From Marinomonas rhizomae (lineage in GTDB: Bacteria > Pseudomonadota > Gammaproteobacteria > Pseudomonadales > Marinomonadaceae): a stretch of DNA of 64,000 nucleotides. Position 1 is the stretch's first letter. Each line of letters opens with the position of its first letter. The notes under the pieces are model-generated. The model had not been told where the DNA came from and did not search any database. It saw nothing but the letters and a program-made list of their open reading frames with translations. Shown in pieces: positions 34,773 to 43,437 of this stretch. Position numbers and translations under genes: made by a program. The stretch lies in contig NZ_QNSE01000015.1 of assembly GCF_003315485.1 (NCBI RefSeq), positions 28,076-92,075 of the forward strand. The letters run 5' to 3'.

Positions 34773-34816
34773 AGACAAAAAAGAGTCACGTTATTGGCGT
34801 GACTCTTTTTTTGTCT
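34773..34816. terminator. Bidirectional terminator
   Basis: AGACAAAAAAGAGTCACG pairs with CGTGACTCTTTTTTTGTCT (one bulge) around TTATTGG. A and T runs on both sides let it serve the membrane gene and the convergent glutathione peroxidase gene. Confidence 0.9.
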
Positions 34817-34833
34817 ATGCTTTGCTTTAACGC

Positions 34834-35367
34834 TTATAGGTCGGCTTCAATGACAGCCACAAGCGCGTCATCTTTAGGTGTCACATCAGGTGAGAAACGC
34901 ACAACCTTGCCTGCTTTGGTAATAAGGAATTTCTCGAAGTTCCAGACCACTTCCGGAGCTTTGGTCGCTTCGATTTTATGACCAGCCAACATAGTTTCCA
35001 TAGCGTCACGGTTTGGTGTAACTGGGGCCGCTTTGATCAGACCTTGGTATAAAGGATGCTTATTTTCACCAGTAACCACAATCTTGCTAAACATCGGGAA
35101 AGTTACATCGTAAGTTAGGCTACAAAACTGTTGAATCTCCTCATTGCTACCAGGTTCTTGCCCCGCGAAATCGTTGGCAGGGAAACCAAGAATCTCCAAA
35201 CCTCGCTCATTGTATTTTTTGTACAAGGCTTCAAGACCTTCGTACTGTGGTGTTAAGCCACATTTGGAAGCCACGTTAACGACCAAGACCGTTTTGCCTT
35301 GGTAAACAGATAGGTCAACGTTTTCCCCTTGGATGTTATTAACAGTTAAATCTAATACGTGACTCAT
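34834..35367 (-). CDS. Glutathione peroxidase family protein
   Basis: 177 residues. VNVASKCGLTPQYEGLEALYKKY has the peroxidatic Cys, LGFPANDFAGQEPGSNEEIQQFC has the conserved Gln and probable resolving Cys, and WNFEKFLITKAGKVVRF has the Trp/Asn of the active site. This is the cysteine-containing bacterial (BtuE-like) type, which often uses thioredoxin. Cytoplasmic; single gene. Confidence 0.95.
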   Translation of the reverse strand: MSHVLDLTVNNIQGENVDLSVYQGKTVLVVNVASKCGLTPQYEGLEALYKKYNERGLEILGFPANDFAGQEPGSNEEIQQFCSLTYDVTFPMFSKIVVTGENKHPLYQGLIKAAPVTPNRDAMETMLAGHKIEATKAPEVVWNFEKFLITKAGKVVRFSPDVTPKDDALVAVIEADL

Positions 35368-35464
35368 GGAAACCTCTCATAGATGATAAAAACCAATTTG
35401 AAAATCGATTTAAGCGTAGCGTTTAATGCTTGGTTGAAATGTGAAGCAATTGCATAAATTTATG

Positions 35465-36808
35465 TTATGCCTGGTTTGGGCTTTTTAAAGGGCCGCCTTG
35501 GTCTAATAATAATTCACGTAATTTGCAGAACACCTCTGGCGATTGACGAACTCCGTCGTGTTCGTAGCTATTGGTAAGCCAGACTTGTGTGTTAGCAACT
35601 TGTTGGGCGGTTTTTAATGACAGCTCACGAGGCACGTACATGTCGTTGTGATACACAGCGGCGACAACGGGCACTTTGTTCTCGGCAAGCTTAGCCAGAT
35701 CGTAAAGTGGTGCGTAGTCTTGGTAACCAGCTAGCGCATTAGCGGCTTCAGCAAAAGAGCGCAGCGACGTTATTTGCTCGAACATCCATGGATAAATCAT
35801 TTCGCCTGTTAGCATCAAAGGCGAATGGGGCTTGTCGAGCTCACTAAATTGCTCACGCAGTTGTTGTGCTGCCCAACTGGTGCTTTCGTTGGGGCGGCCA
35901 TAAATACTTTCATGAATCACCGCGAAAAGAGGACCTTCGTGATAACTGGTGATGTTCATGACTTGCTCTAAAAATACATCGCTAAGTCGAGTTTTATCAC
36001 TGCCAGCAAAGGCTTCATCCACTAACCAATGTACTTGATCAATACCTGGCCCCATTCCCAATAGAATTCCGATGCTTTGGAAACGTTCTAGAGTAAGTTG
36101 GTCACCATCAGGTAAAAATATTTTTTCATCGGTTAAGCATTTTGCAATCTTTGCCATAACCTTGGCATCTTCTGGGTAGCGAGCATAATAGACTTGGTTT
36201 TTTTCGATCACCCGTTGATACGTTAGCTGATAAACTTCCTGCGCCGATTCTTCCAATCCAGCCAGTCCACCCGTTATATAGCACGCCGCTAGCCCTTCTG
36301 GTGCTTGAGACAAATAAGTCAGAGTGATAAAGCCACCGTAGCTTTGTCCTAATGTTTCGAATAAACGGCCACCATAAATCGTCTTACGTAAGTACTCACA
36401 GTCGGCTACTATGCTGTCGGCACGGAATTTAAGTAGGTAATCACGGCCTTCTTCGGCAGACAATTTACTGATTAGATTGGTATCAATTCGACTGCTGCGA
36501 CCTGTACCACGTTGATCGATCAAAATAATACGGTGTGTTTTTAATGCTTCTGCCATCCAAGGCGGTGAAGATGGCATTGGGCGAGGGGACTTGCCACCAG
36601 GGCCACCTTGTAGAAAAAGCAACAAAGGCAATTCATCATCGGCGCGGTTTATGTCAACCACCTCACGGGCAAATAGCGTAATCATTGAGCTGTTATCAAT
36701 ATTTTCATTAGAGTGCTTGTTTGCGGGACGCCAATCCAATGGAACTTCTAGTTCGTGATTAGTAACGAGCATCCCTTTCATTTTGTACTCTTGACTGACT
36801 GCGTTCAT
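35465..36808 (-). CDS. S33 proline iminopeptidase-like hydrolase
   Basis: 447 residues. FLQGGPGGKSPRP is the oxyanion HGGPG-type motif, LIDQRGTGRSS follows, and the nucleophile is Ser156 in LGQSYGGF; NSYEHDGVRQSP near the end supplies the His. It resembles the longer bacterial prolyl aminopeptidases (about 430 residues). It has no signal peptide and is a single gene. Confidence 0.9.
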   Translation of the reverse strand: MNAVSQEYKMKGMLVTNHELEVPLDWRPANKHSNENIDNSSMITLFAREVVDINRADDELPLLLFLQGGPGGKSPRPMPSSPPWMAEALKTHRIILIDQRGTGRSSRIDTNLISKLSAEEGRDYLLKFRADSIVADCEYLRKTIYGGRLFETLGQSYGGFITLTYLSQAPEGLAACYITGGLAGLEESAQEVYQLTYQRVIEKNQVYYARYPEDAKVMAKIAKCLTDEKIFLPDGDQLTLERFQSIGILLGMGPGIDQVHWLVDEAFAGSDKTRLSDVFLEQVMNITSYHEGPLFAVIHESIYGRPNESTSWAAQQLREQFSELDKPHSPLMLTGEMIYPWMFEQITSLRSFAEAANALAGYQDYAPLYDLAKLAENKVPVVAAVYHNDMYVPRELSLKTAQQVANTQVWLTNSYEHDGVRQSPEVFCKLRELLLDQGGPLKSPNQA

Positions 36809-37081
36809 ATTTCCTCGTCACCTTAGCGTAGCGATTTTAAGTACTGGTCACTTTAGCACTGCCAGACATTTGAATTCGAACATTTTATCCATGGGGGTTG
36901 ATTATTAAGGTGTTTTAGAATCTTTGAAAACAATACAGGCCCTCTTGTCGTATTGTTTCCTAGACTTGTAATTGTTATTTTTAGTGGCAATCTATTACTT
37001 TAAGCAAAATGATTAGATATGCTTATGGATGACACGGTCCATATTAGATTTACGACAAGACAGCCTACGGAGTGCCTTTAT

Positions 37082-37639
37082 ATGAAAACACTAGATTTTT
37101 ACCCTACAACAGAAATTGATGAATTGGCTTGGCCTGAAGAAAACTACGACCTTACAATCGATTCTCCTGCGTTGCTTTTTTTCACGGATTTTCAAAACAA
37201 CAAACCTTTGGTCGTTGAGTCCACATCATCAGTATTGAATGTCAAAGAGCTTATGCAAAAAGAGCATGTGAGATTGAAATTTGTCATTGATGATAAAAAG
37301 CATTTTATTGGTGTGGTGAGTGCTGATGATCTAATCGAACGAAAAATCGTTCAAAAAGTATCGGAAGGTTTAGAAAGAGCTGAGATTGTTGTCGCTGAAC
37401 TCATGACAGCTAAAAAGAACCTAAAAGCATTAGATTGGCAAGATATCTCCACGGCTACCATTTCTGATGTAATCCGCGCTCTAAAAAATGACGGTGAACG
37501 TCACTGCCTTGTTATTGATCGTGAAAATCACAAAATCCGAGGCATTTTCTCAGCCAGTGATATTTCACGCAGACTTCGTCTTAACATCGATATTCAAGAA
37601 AAAACCAGCTTCTCTAAAGTATTTACCGCAACACTGTAA
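37082..37639 (+). CDS. CBS-domain protein
   Basis: 185 residues from the ATG at 37082, which has GGAG upstream; the frame is open to 37019. Two CBS motifs are visible: LKFVIDDKKHFIGVVSADDLIERKI and HCLVIDRENHKIRGIFSASDISRRL. CBS pairs bind adenine nucleotides. It has no attached effector domain, so it may act as a regulatory subunit. Confidence 0.85.
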   Translation: MKTLDFYPTTEIDELAWPEENYDLTIDSPALLFFTDFQNNKPLVVESTSSVLNVKELMQKEHVRLKFVIDDKKHFIGVVSADDLIERKIVQKVSEGLERAEIVVAELMTAKKNLKALDWQDISTATISDVIRALKNDGERHCLVIDRENHKIRGIFSASDISRRLRLNIDIQEKTSFSKVFTATL

Positions 37640-37672
37640 AAACAAATTAAGACAGTTTTTTTTATTTAGTGA

Positions 37673-37702
37673 TAAGAAGAGCCTCAAGTGAGGCTCTTCT
37701 TA
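37673..37702. terminator. Terminator-like hairpin between convergent genes
   Basis: TAAGAAGAGCCTC-AAGT-GAGGCTCTTCTTA, a perfect 13-bp stem, with T-rich sequence on the minus-strand side. It separates the CBS gene and the ectoine operon. Confidence 0.8.
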
Positions 37703-37711
37703 TATGTAATG

Positions 37712-39109
37712 CTAAGCAATCCAAATCTGTTGCACGTTGACAAACTCGCGGATGCCTTGCGGGCCAAGTTCGCGGCCATAACCGGATTTACCTATTCCTC
37801 CTGACGGTAACCTAGGATCACTTTTTACAATGCCATTGACGGCAATTTGACCAGACTCAAGGGTTAGAATCGCTTGATCTATGGCGGTTTGGCTGCGAGT
37901 CCAAATACTCGCACCTAAGCCGTATTCTGTGTCGTTTGCCAGTTCCAGCGCTTGATCAATCGTATCAATTGGCGTCACGCTGAGAACGGGTCCAAAGGTC
38001 TCTTCTTCAAATACTGTCATGCCCGGTTTTACATCGACCAATAACGTTGGTGGATAAAAGAAGCCTGAGCGAGAGGGCAAATCGCCGCCTGTTAAACAGC
38101 GAGCACCCGCGTTGATGCTTTGGGATACTTGGCGATGCAGTTGATCTCGTAAGTCTTCTCTTGCTAGTGGCCCTAGATTATTACTCTCGTCTCTTGGATC
38201 GCCACATTTAAGATTACTAAAGCGCTCTCGTAGGGCATTACAGACTTCGTTATAAACCGACCTTTCGACAAACAAGCGTTTTACTGAGATACACGATTGT
38301 CCCGCATTGACCATACGTGACAGAGTAATTATATCGAGTGCTTTTTCCAAATCTGCATCGGCCATCAAAATACAAGGATCGGAACCACCCAGTTCTAATA
38401 CCGCTGGTTTTAATCCCGCTGCTGCTTGTGAGGCAATGAATTGTCCTGCCTTACTGGAGCCAGTAAAAGACACCGCTTTCACTTTTGGGTGATCGATCAT
38501 TTTACTCGCCACTGCGTTTGTTACTGCCAAGTTGGTGACCACGTTTTCAGGTACGCCAGCTTGATAAAAACATTCGACCAATGTATTTGCTGTAGCAGGT
38601 ACATTGGGGTCGGCTTTTAGTACACAAGTGTTGCCCGCCATTAATGCCGGTGCCAGAAAACGCAATGCCAACCAAACCGGTGCGTTCCAAGGCAAGATAC
38701 CTAGAACTGTGCCTAGAGGAGGGTATTGTACATAACTGTGACTTGCGTCTGATTCTAGCGTTTCAGGTGTCAGGAATGCTTCGCCGTTGTCGGCGTAATA
38801 CTCAGCACACCACGCGCTTTTCTCGACTTCGGCAATGCCTTCTTTAACCGGCTTTCCCATTTCCAGTGCCATTAAATCGGCGAGCTCGTTTTTGTTCTCT
38901 CGTAGTGAAGCTGCAACGGCTTTCAATATGGCAGCGCGTTTTTGGAAGCTTGTGGCTTTCCAGCCAGCAAAACCTGCTGCCACCTTATCAATGGCGGAGT
39001 GCGCTTCGTCTAGCGTCAAAGCGGTACAAGGAGGTAAGGCTTGCCCAGTCGTTGGATTAATGCATTCAAGCCTTGCTGTTTCTAATTTGGCTGCTGTAAA
39101 CATAGTCAC
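37712..39109 (-). CDS. doeC: Aspartate-semialdehyde dehydrogenase of ectoine catabolism (DoeC-like)
   Basis: 465 residues of the aldehyde dehydrogenase family. GTVLGILPWNAPVWLALRFLAPALMAGN, Glu in LELGGSDPC and Cys in GQSCISVKR are intact. By sequence alone it is a succinate-semialdehyde type enzyme. The DoeC assignment rests on its place as last gene of the doe operon, where it would oxidise aspartate semialdehyde to aspartate. AGGAGG lies before the ATG. Confidence 0.85.
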   Translation of the reverse strand: MTMFTAAKLETARLECINPTTGQALPPCTALTLDEAHSAIDKVAAGFAGWKATSFQKRAAILKAVAASLRENKNELADLMALEMGKPVKEGIAEVEKSAWCAEYYADNGEAFLTPETLESDASHSYVQYPPLGTVLGILPWNAPVWLALRFLAPALMAGNTCVLKADPNVPATANTLVECFYQAGVPENVVTNLAVTNAVASKMIDHPKVKAVSFTGSSKAGQFIASQAAAGLKPAVLELGGSDPCILMADADLEKALDIITLSRMVNAGQSCISVKRLFVERSVYNEVCNALRERFSNLKCGDPRDESNNLGPLAREDLRDQLHRQVSQSINAGARCLTGGDLPSRSGFFYPPTLLVDVKPGMTVFEEETFGPVLSVTPIDTIDQALELANDTEYGLGASIWTRSQTAIDQAILTLESGQIAVNGIVKSDPRLPSGGIGKSGYGRELGPQGIREFVNVQQIWIA

Positions 39110-39115
39110 CTCCTA

Positions 39116-40393
39116 TTAGCTGGCCGCTTTTTCGGCTTGCTTGGTGTTCGGTTTTGTTTTCTTGACTTCCTCTTTAACTGGTACGCTGCTGGGCAGCTCG
39201 ATCGCTTTCTTTTCCTGAGGTTTAGTCTCTGCAAATTTAATCGTGAAGTCACGGTCCATGCTGAAGAAAGATCGGCAGCCGTCTTCGGTAATTTCGATGG
39301 TATCGGAAATACCACAGGTTTTATCGCCTTCAATGCCCCACATCCATGGAATCATGTGGAAGGTCATGCCCGGTTTTAATACCGCAGAATTGCCTTGTTT
39401 CAAGCTGATGATATAGCCTTCATCCCAGCTTGGAGGGAAAGCAATGCCGATCGAATAGCCTGAACGGGTAATCAAACTTGCCCCCACTTGGTTGTCCATA
39501 ATGATATTACGCACCATATTATCTACGTCTGACACTGTCATTCCCGGTTGTACCACACGGTGAATTTCATTGAGCGCGCGTTTCATGATTTCCTGAGATT
39601 GATACATGGCATCGGATAACTCGCCAAGAATCACGGTGCGCATCATGGCGGTGTGATAACGGCGATAACAACCACCGACTTCTAAGAAGACATGCTCGCC
39701 AGCTTGTACTGTGCGCCCTTCGAAGGTGGCGTGACCAATCATGGTTCTTGGGCCTGATGTGACATATGGCATCACGGCTGGTGTTTCACCACCAGCACGG
39801 AACATAGCCGCGGCGATTTCCGCACCTATCTCATTCTCTGTAATGCCGGGACGACAAATCTCGATGCCAGCTTTCATGCCAGCTTCTGTGGCGAGCGCCG
39901 CTCGACGCATCACCATAATTTCTTCTTGAGATTTGCAGATTCGACCTTCTTCGACAATGCCAAAACAGTCCATCAATTTGGCATCTCGCAAGGTGGTGTG
40001 AATGCAATCCTGCTGATAAGCGGGGAAAAAGTAACTATTACGCTCATAACCAATGCGTTTATTGCCTAAACCAAATTCACGTAACGCATCCACCAGCATT
40101 TGAATCGCATCGCCCGTATCAGGGTAAGGTCGAGTGACCTCTACCCAAGTGCGAGCAAAGATATTGGATTCTTCCAATGCACGAGTGATCATAAATGGCT
40201 CTTTTTCGAGCGGAATTACCAACGCCTGAAAAAAGGAATAGCCGGTCGTTTGGTAATCCGTTAAATAAGCAATATTTTCCGGATCGGTGATGACAATCGC
40301 ATCCAAACGCCGTTCGGCAATGCGAGCTCGTAATTCACCTAAACGACGCTGATACTCAGCGAAAGTAAATGTCATATCATCGCGTTCAATCAT
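39116..40393 (-). CDS. doeA: Ectoine hydrolase
   Basis: 425 residues of the M24 creatinase/prolidase fold: DAIVITDPENIAYLTDYQTTGYSFFQALVIPLEKEP, then GYERNSYFFPAYQQ and MPYVTSGPRTMIGHATFEGR. This pattern is that of DoeA/EutD, which opens the ectoine ring to N-acetyl-2,4-diaminobutyrate. The last 40 or so residues are a Lys/Glu/Pro-rich tail (about 386-425) beyond the catalytic fold. It overlaps doeD by 4 nt. Confidence 0.93.
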   Translation of the reverse strand: MIERDDMTFTFAEYQRRLGELRARIAERRLDAIVITDPENIAYLTDYQTTGYSFFQALVIPLEKEPFMITRALEESNIFARTWVEVTRPYPDTGDAIQMLVDALREFGLGNKRIGYERNSYFFPAYQQDCIHTTLRDAKLMDCFGIVEEGRICKSQEEIMVMRRAALATEAGMKAGIEICRPGITENEIGAEIAAAMFRAGGETPAVMPYVTSGPRTMIGHATFEGRTVQAGEHVFLEVGGCYRRYHTAMMRTVILGELSDAMYQSQEIMKRALNEIHRVVQPGMTVSDVDNMVRNIIMDNQVGASLITRSGYSIGIAFPPSWDEGYIISLKQGNSAVLKPGMTFHMIPWMWGIEGDKTCGISDTIEITEDGCRSFFSMDRDFTIKFAETKPQEKKAIELPSSVPVKEEVKKTKPNTKQAEKAAS

Positions 40394-41649
40394 GCGGCTT
40401 CCTCCATTACAAAACGTACAGCGCTTTTTAAAATATCTAAGCCTTCAGCTAGATCGGCTTCTGGAATGGTCAAGGGTGGAATAATCTTTAATACTCGACC
40501 GCCACTGCCGCAAGCACCAAGCATCAGGCCCTTATGGAAACAACGTTGTACGACTTTCGCTGCCACTTCGCCACTGCCCATATCCAAACCAAGAATTAAA
40601 CCTTTGCCGCGCAGTTCTTTGGCGCTGTTCTCGCTTACTAAGGGTTCTAATGCGTTACGTACGGTTTTGACTTTATCGATGACTTCTTTCATCAGTTTAT
40701 CGTCTTCAAAGTAGCTCAAGGCAACTTCACCCGCGACAAACGACAAATTCTGTCCACGGAAGGTGCCAGTGTGTTCGCCTGGTGACCAATGTTTGTCCAA
40801 ATCGGGATGCACTAAGTTCATTGCCATCGGAGTACCTGCGCCACCAATACCTTTTGCCAAGGTAATAATGTCTGGCGTAATGCCCATATCATCAAAACTG
40901 AAATACGACCCAGTACGGCCACAGCCCACTTGAATATCATCGACGATCAGTACAGAGCCAAATTCTTTGGCGAGCTTCTCTAATTTCTGCATCCACTCTT
41001 TGCTGGCGACATTAACACCGCCTTCCGCTTGAATCGTTTCAACCATGAAAGCCGCTGGTGGTTTGATGCCACTGGATGGATCACGATACTGATTCGCCAA
41101 TGCATCTAATGCCGTCAGTGACGATTCTTGGTCGTGTTCTTGATCGAATAATTCGTGGCTGACATGCAGTAAGGGAACGCCGGAAGCTTGACGGAAATAT
41201 TCGTTTGCAGTCGCCGCTAAGGCGCCAAGCGTCATGCCGTGAAAGCCTTGGCTAAAGGCAACAATGTTGTGTCTGCCTGTCGCGTTACGTGCCAGCTTCA
41301 TTGCTGCTTCTACTGCGTTGGTACCTGTTGGTCCCATGAATTGCATGTGATGAGGCATGTTTCTAGGAACAAGAATGACATCGGTAAACTTCTGCATAAA
41401 ATTGGCTTTGGCTTGAGTTTGCATATCCAAACTGTGAAGCACGCCATCTTTTTGCATGTAATCGATCATCGCTTCTTTCATGTGTGGGTTGTTATGACCA
41501 AAGTTAAGCACCCCAGCGCCAGCGAAGAAATCAATATATTCCTTACCATCTTCGTCAATCTGACGAGAGTTTTTTGCCGTAACAAAAACCGTAGGGTACG
41601 TGCGAGCGTAAGCTCGAATGTTGGATTCTCGTTGTTCGAAAATACTCAT
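40390..41649 (-). CDS. doeD: Diaminobutyrate transaminase of ectoine catabolism
   Basis: 419 residues of class III PLP transaminases, closely like EctB (FAGAGVLNFGHNNPHMKEAMIDYMQKDGVLHSLDM). The PLP Lys is in ITLAKGIGGAGTPMA and the Asp in LIVDDIQVGCGRTG. In the doe operon it converts diaminobutyrate to aspartate semialdehyde. No ectA or ectC is near, which argues for a catabolic rather than a synthetic role. Confidence 0.9.
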   Translation of the reverse strand: MSIFEQRESNIRAYARTYPTVFVTAKNSRQIDEDGKEYIDFFAGAGVLNFGHNNPHMKEAMIDYMQKDGVLHSLDMQTQAKANFMQKFTDVILVPRNMPHHMQFMGPTGTNAVEAAMKLARNATGRHNIVAFSQGFHGMTLGALAATANEYFRQASGVPLLHVSHELFDQEHDQESSLTALDALANQYRDPSSGIKPPAAFMVETIQAEGGVNVASKEWMQKLEKLAKEFGSVLIVDDIQVGCGRTGSYFSFDDMGITPDIITLAKGIGGAGTPMAMNLVHPDLDKHWSPGEHTGTFRGQNLSFVAGEVALSYFEDDKLMKEVIDKVKTVRNALEPLVSENSAKELRGKGLILGLDMGSGEVAAKVVQRCFHKGLMLGACGSGGRVLKIIPPLTIPEADLAEGLDILKSAVRFVMEEAA

Positions 41650-41703
41650 ATCGTCTCCTTATGAATTAACTATTCATTTGCTGTTTTGGTTGTGCTGTTT
41701 GGT

Positions 41704-42876
41704 TTATTGCTTTGGTAGTGATTCATCGCTAAGGCCTGCGAGTTGGCAAAACCAACGGCAGACATCGGCAATCAATCGATCATTGAAATCGTAATGTGGA
41801 CTGTGGCAAGCCACGTTGTGTCCTTCGCCATCGTCGCTGCCAATCAGGGCAAATGCACCGGGAATGGCTTGCAAATAGTAGCTAAAGTCTTCCGACGCCA
41901 TGATGGGGAGAGCTTGTCTGTGATTGAAGGATTCCTCTCCATAAAGCGACTGCCACAGCTGACGAGCGTTGGTTGCTTGATCTTTGTGGTTAATAGTCGC
42001 TTGATAGCGCATGTCATGTTGTACCACCGATTCCACGCCATAAGCTGCTGCAGTATGCGTCGCTATATCGGTAATCTGTTGGTTAATTAGCTTGCGGGTT
42101 GCTTCGTCAGGCACACGAATACTGCCGCTTAACATCGCTGTTTCAGGAATCACTGTTGGCGCGGTTCCCCCATGGATTTGCGTCACGCTGATCACCGCTG
42201 TTGCTTGTGGTGCAATGCGTCGACTGACAATTTGCTGTAACGCCACATTTACCGCGCTGGCGGCTAACAAAGGATCAGCGCACAATTCGGGTTGACTGGC
42301 GTGACCACCACGACCTTTGAAAGTGATACTAAAGGTGCCGTTTCCGCACATTACAATATCATCAGGGCAAGCTATCGTGCCGTAAGGAAGGGCAGGCCAG
42401 TTGTGCCAACCGTAAATCGCACCAATGTTTTCCAATGCGCCATCTTTGATCATTTCTCGAGCGCCATGAAAACCTTCTTCAGCAGGTTGAAAGATCAATA
42501 CCACAGGTTGAGGGAGTTCAGCTTCAAACTGTTTCAACCAGCGTGCAGTTGCCAACAAAGTGGCAGTATGACCATCGTGACCGCAAGCGTGCATGCAGCC
42601 GTGATTAACTGATTGCCATTCTTTGCCTGTTTGCTCGTCAATGGGTAAAGCATCCATATCACCACGCAAGCCAATTGCCGAGCCTTCGGCGTCTTTGTTC
42701 AACCATGCGATAGTGCCGGTATCAGCGCAAGCCCGCCATGGGATGCCCAATTCATCGAGTTGACTTCGTACTAATTGTGCTGTGTTTTTCTCTTGCCAGC
42801 TGAGCTCGGGATGAGCGTGTAATTTTTTACGTAATTTTTCAGCGAAGAGAATATTTTCTTGCCATCGTTTTTTCAT
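41704..42876 (-). CDS. doeB2: N-acetyl-diaminobutyrate deacetylase, M20 type
   Basis: 390 residues of the M20 amidohydrolase family: HAHPELSWQEKNT, RGDMDALPIDEQTG, MHACGHDGHTATLL, FQPAEEGFHGAREM and GRGGHASQPE carry the metal ligands and catalytic Glu. Halomonas DoeB is of the AstE/AspA type; the M20 form in this place is called DoeB2. It removes the acetyl group after ring opening. It is first in the operon. Confidence 0.88.
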   Translation of the reverse strand: MKKRWQENILFAEKLRKKLHAHPELSWQEKNTAQLVRSQLDELGIPWRACADTGTIAWLNKDAEGSAIGLRGDMDALPIDEQTGKEWQSVNHGCMHACGHDGHTATLLATARWLKQFEAELPQPVVLIFQPAEEGFHGAREMIKDGALENIGAIYGWHNWPALPYGTIACPDDIVMCGNGTFSITFKGRGGHASQPELCADPLLAASAVNVALQQIVSRRIAPQATAVISVTQIHGGTAPTVIPETAMLSGSIRVPDEATRKLINQQITDIATHTAAAYGVESVVQHDMRYQATINHKDQATNARQLWQSLYGEESFNHRQALPIMASEDFSYYLQAIPGAFALIGSDDGEGHNVACHSPHYDFNDRLIADVCRWFCQLAGLSDESLPKQ

Positions 42877-43437
42877 CTGCGCCTCCCTGAAAAGAGCTGT
42901 TTAAACTTTTTAAATAAGAAATCTTCATACAGTAGTAATTAAATATTTATAGGGTTGCAAGTGGTAGAAATTAAAAAAATGTCAAGAAAAAGAAAAATAA
43001 GCAGGGAAATAAGCGTAAATAAATCAAAAAAAACGCTCAAAACAAACACATAGGGAAATATGAAAATAAAATCAAAAAAACTAAAATTCACATTTCAATC
43101 AATGAAATAGATGCTTTATTTGTGCTCTAAAAATGTGCCTAATCGCCCTAAAAATAAGCGTTTAGCTGTCAAATTAATTGTTTTTAATAGATGTCATGTC
43201 TAATGATTAGTAATGTAAGTTAATTAGTTTAAAATAATTACATATCTAATTATTTATGTTGAAAGGTTATTTTATAGTTATGTTTTCTGTGAAAAATAAC
43301 TGGTTTTCGAGTGGGTTGTTATTGAATTTAAAATTGAAGATGAGGTTGTGATTTAATCGCTATAGAAATGCCAGCCTATTTATTAATAGGCTGGCACGGT
43401 TTTATATATTGGATTAGGTTTTATATTTTATAACTAT
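42877..43437. other. AT-rich promoter region of the doe operon
   Basis: 560 bp, strongly AT-rich, with no gene. It includes a short inverted repeat ATTTCA-N5-TGAAAT (43092-43108) and, near its left end on the minus strand, the doeB2 ribosome binding site. No DoeX-type regulator gene is present beside the operon, so control must come from elsewhere. Confidence 0.5.
43370..43395. terminator. Terminator-like hairpin after the aromatic cluster
   Basis: GCCAGCCTAT-TTATTA-ATAGGCTGGC, a perfect 10-bp stem 43 nt beyond the last gene of the cluster. The U tract on the minus strand is weak. Confidence 0.6.
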
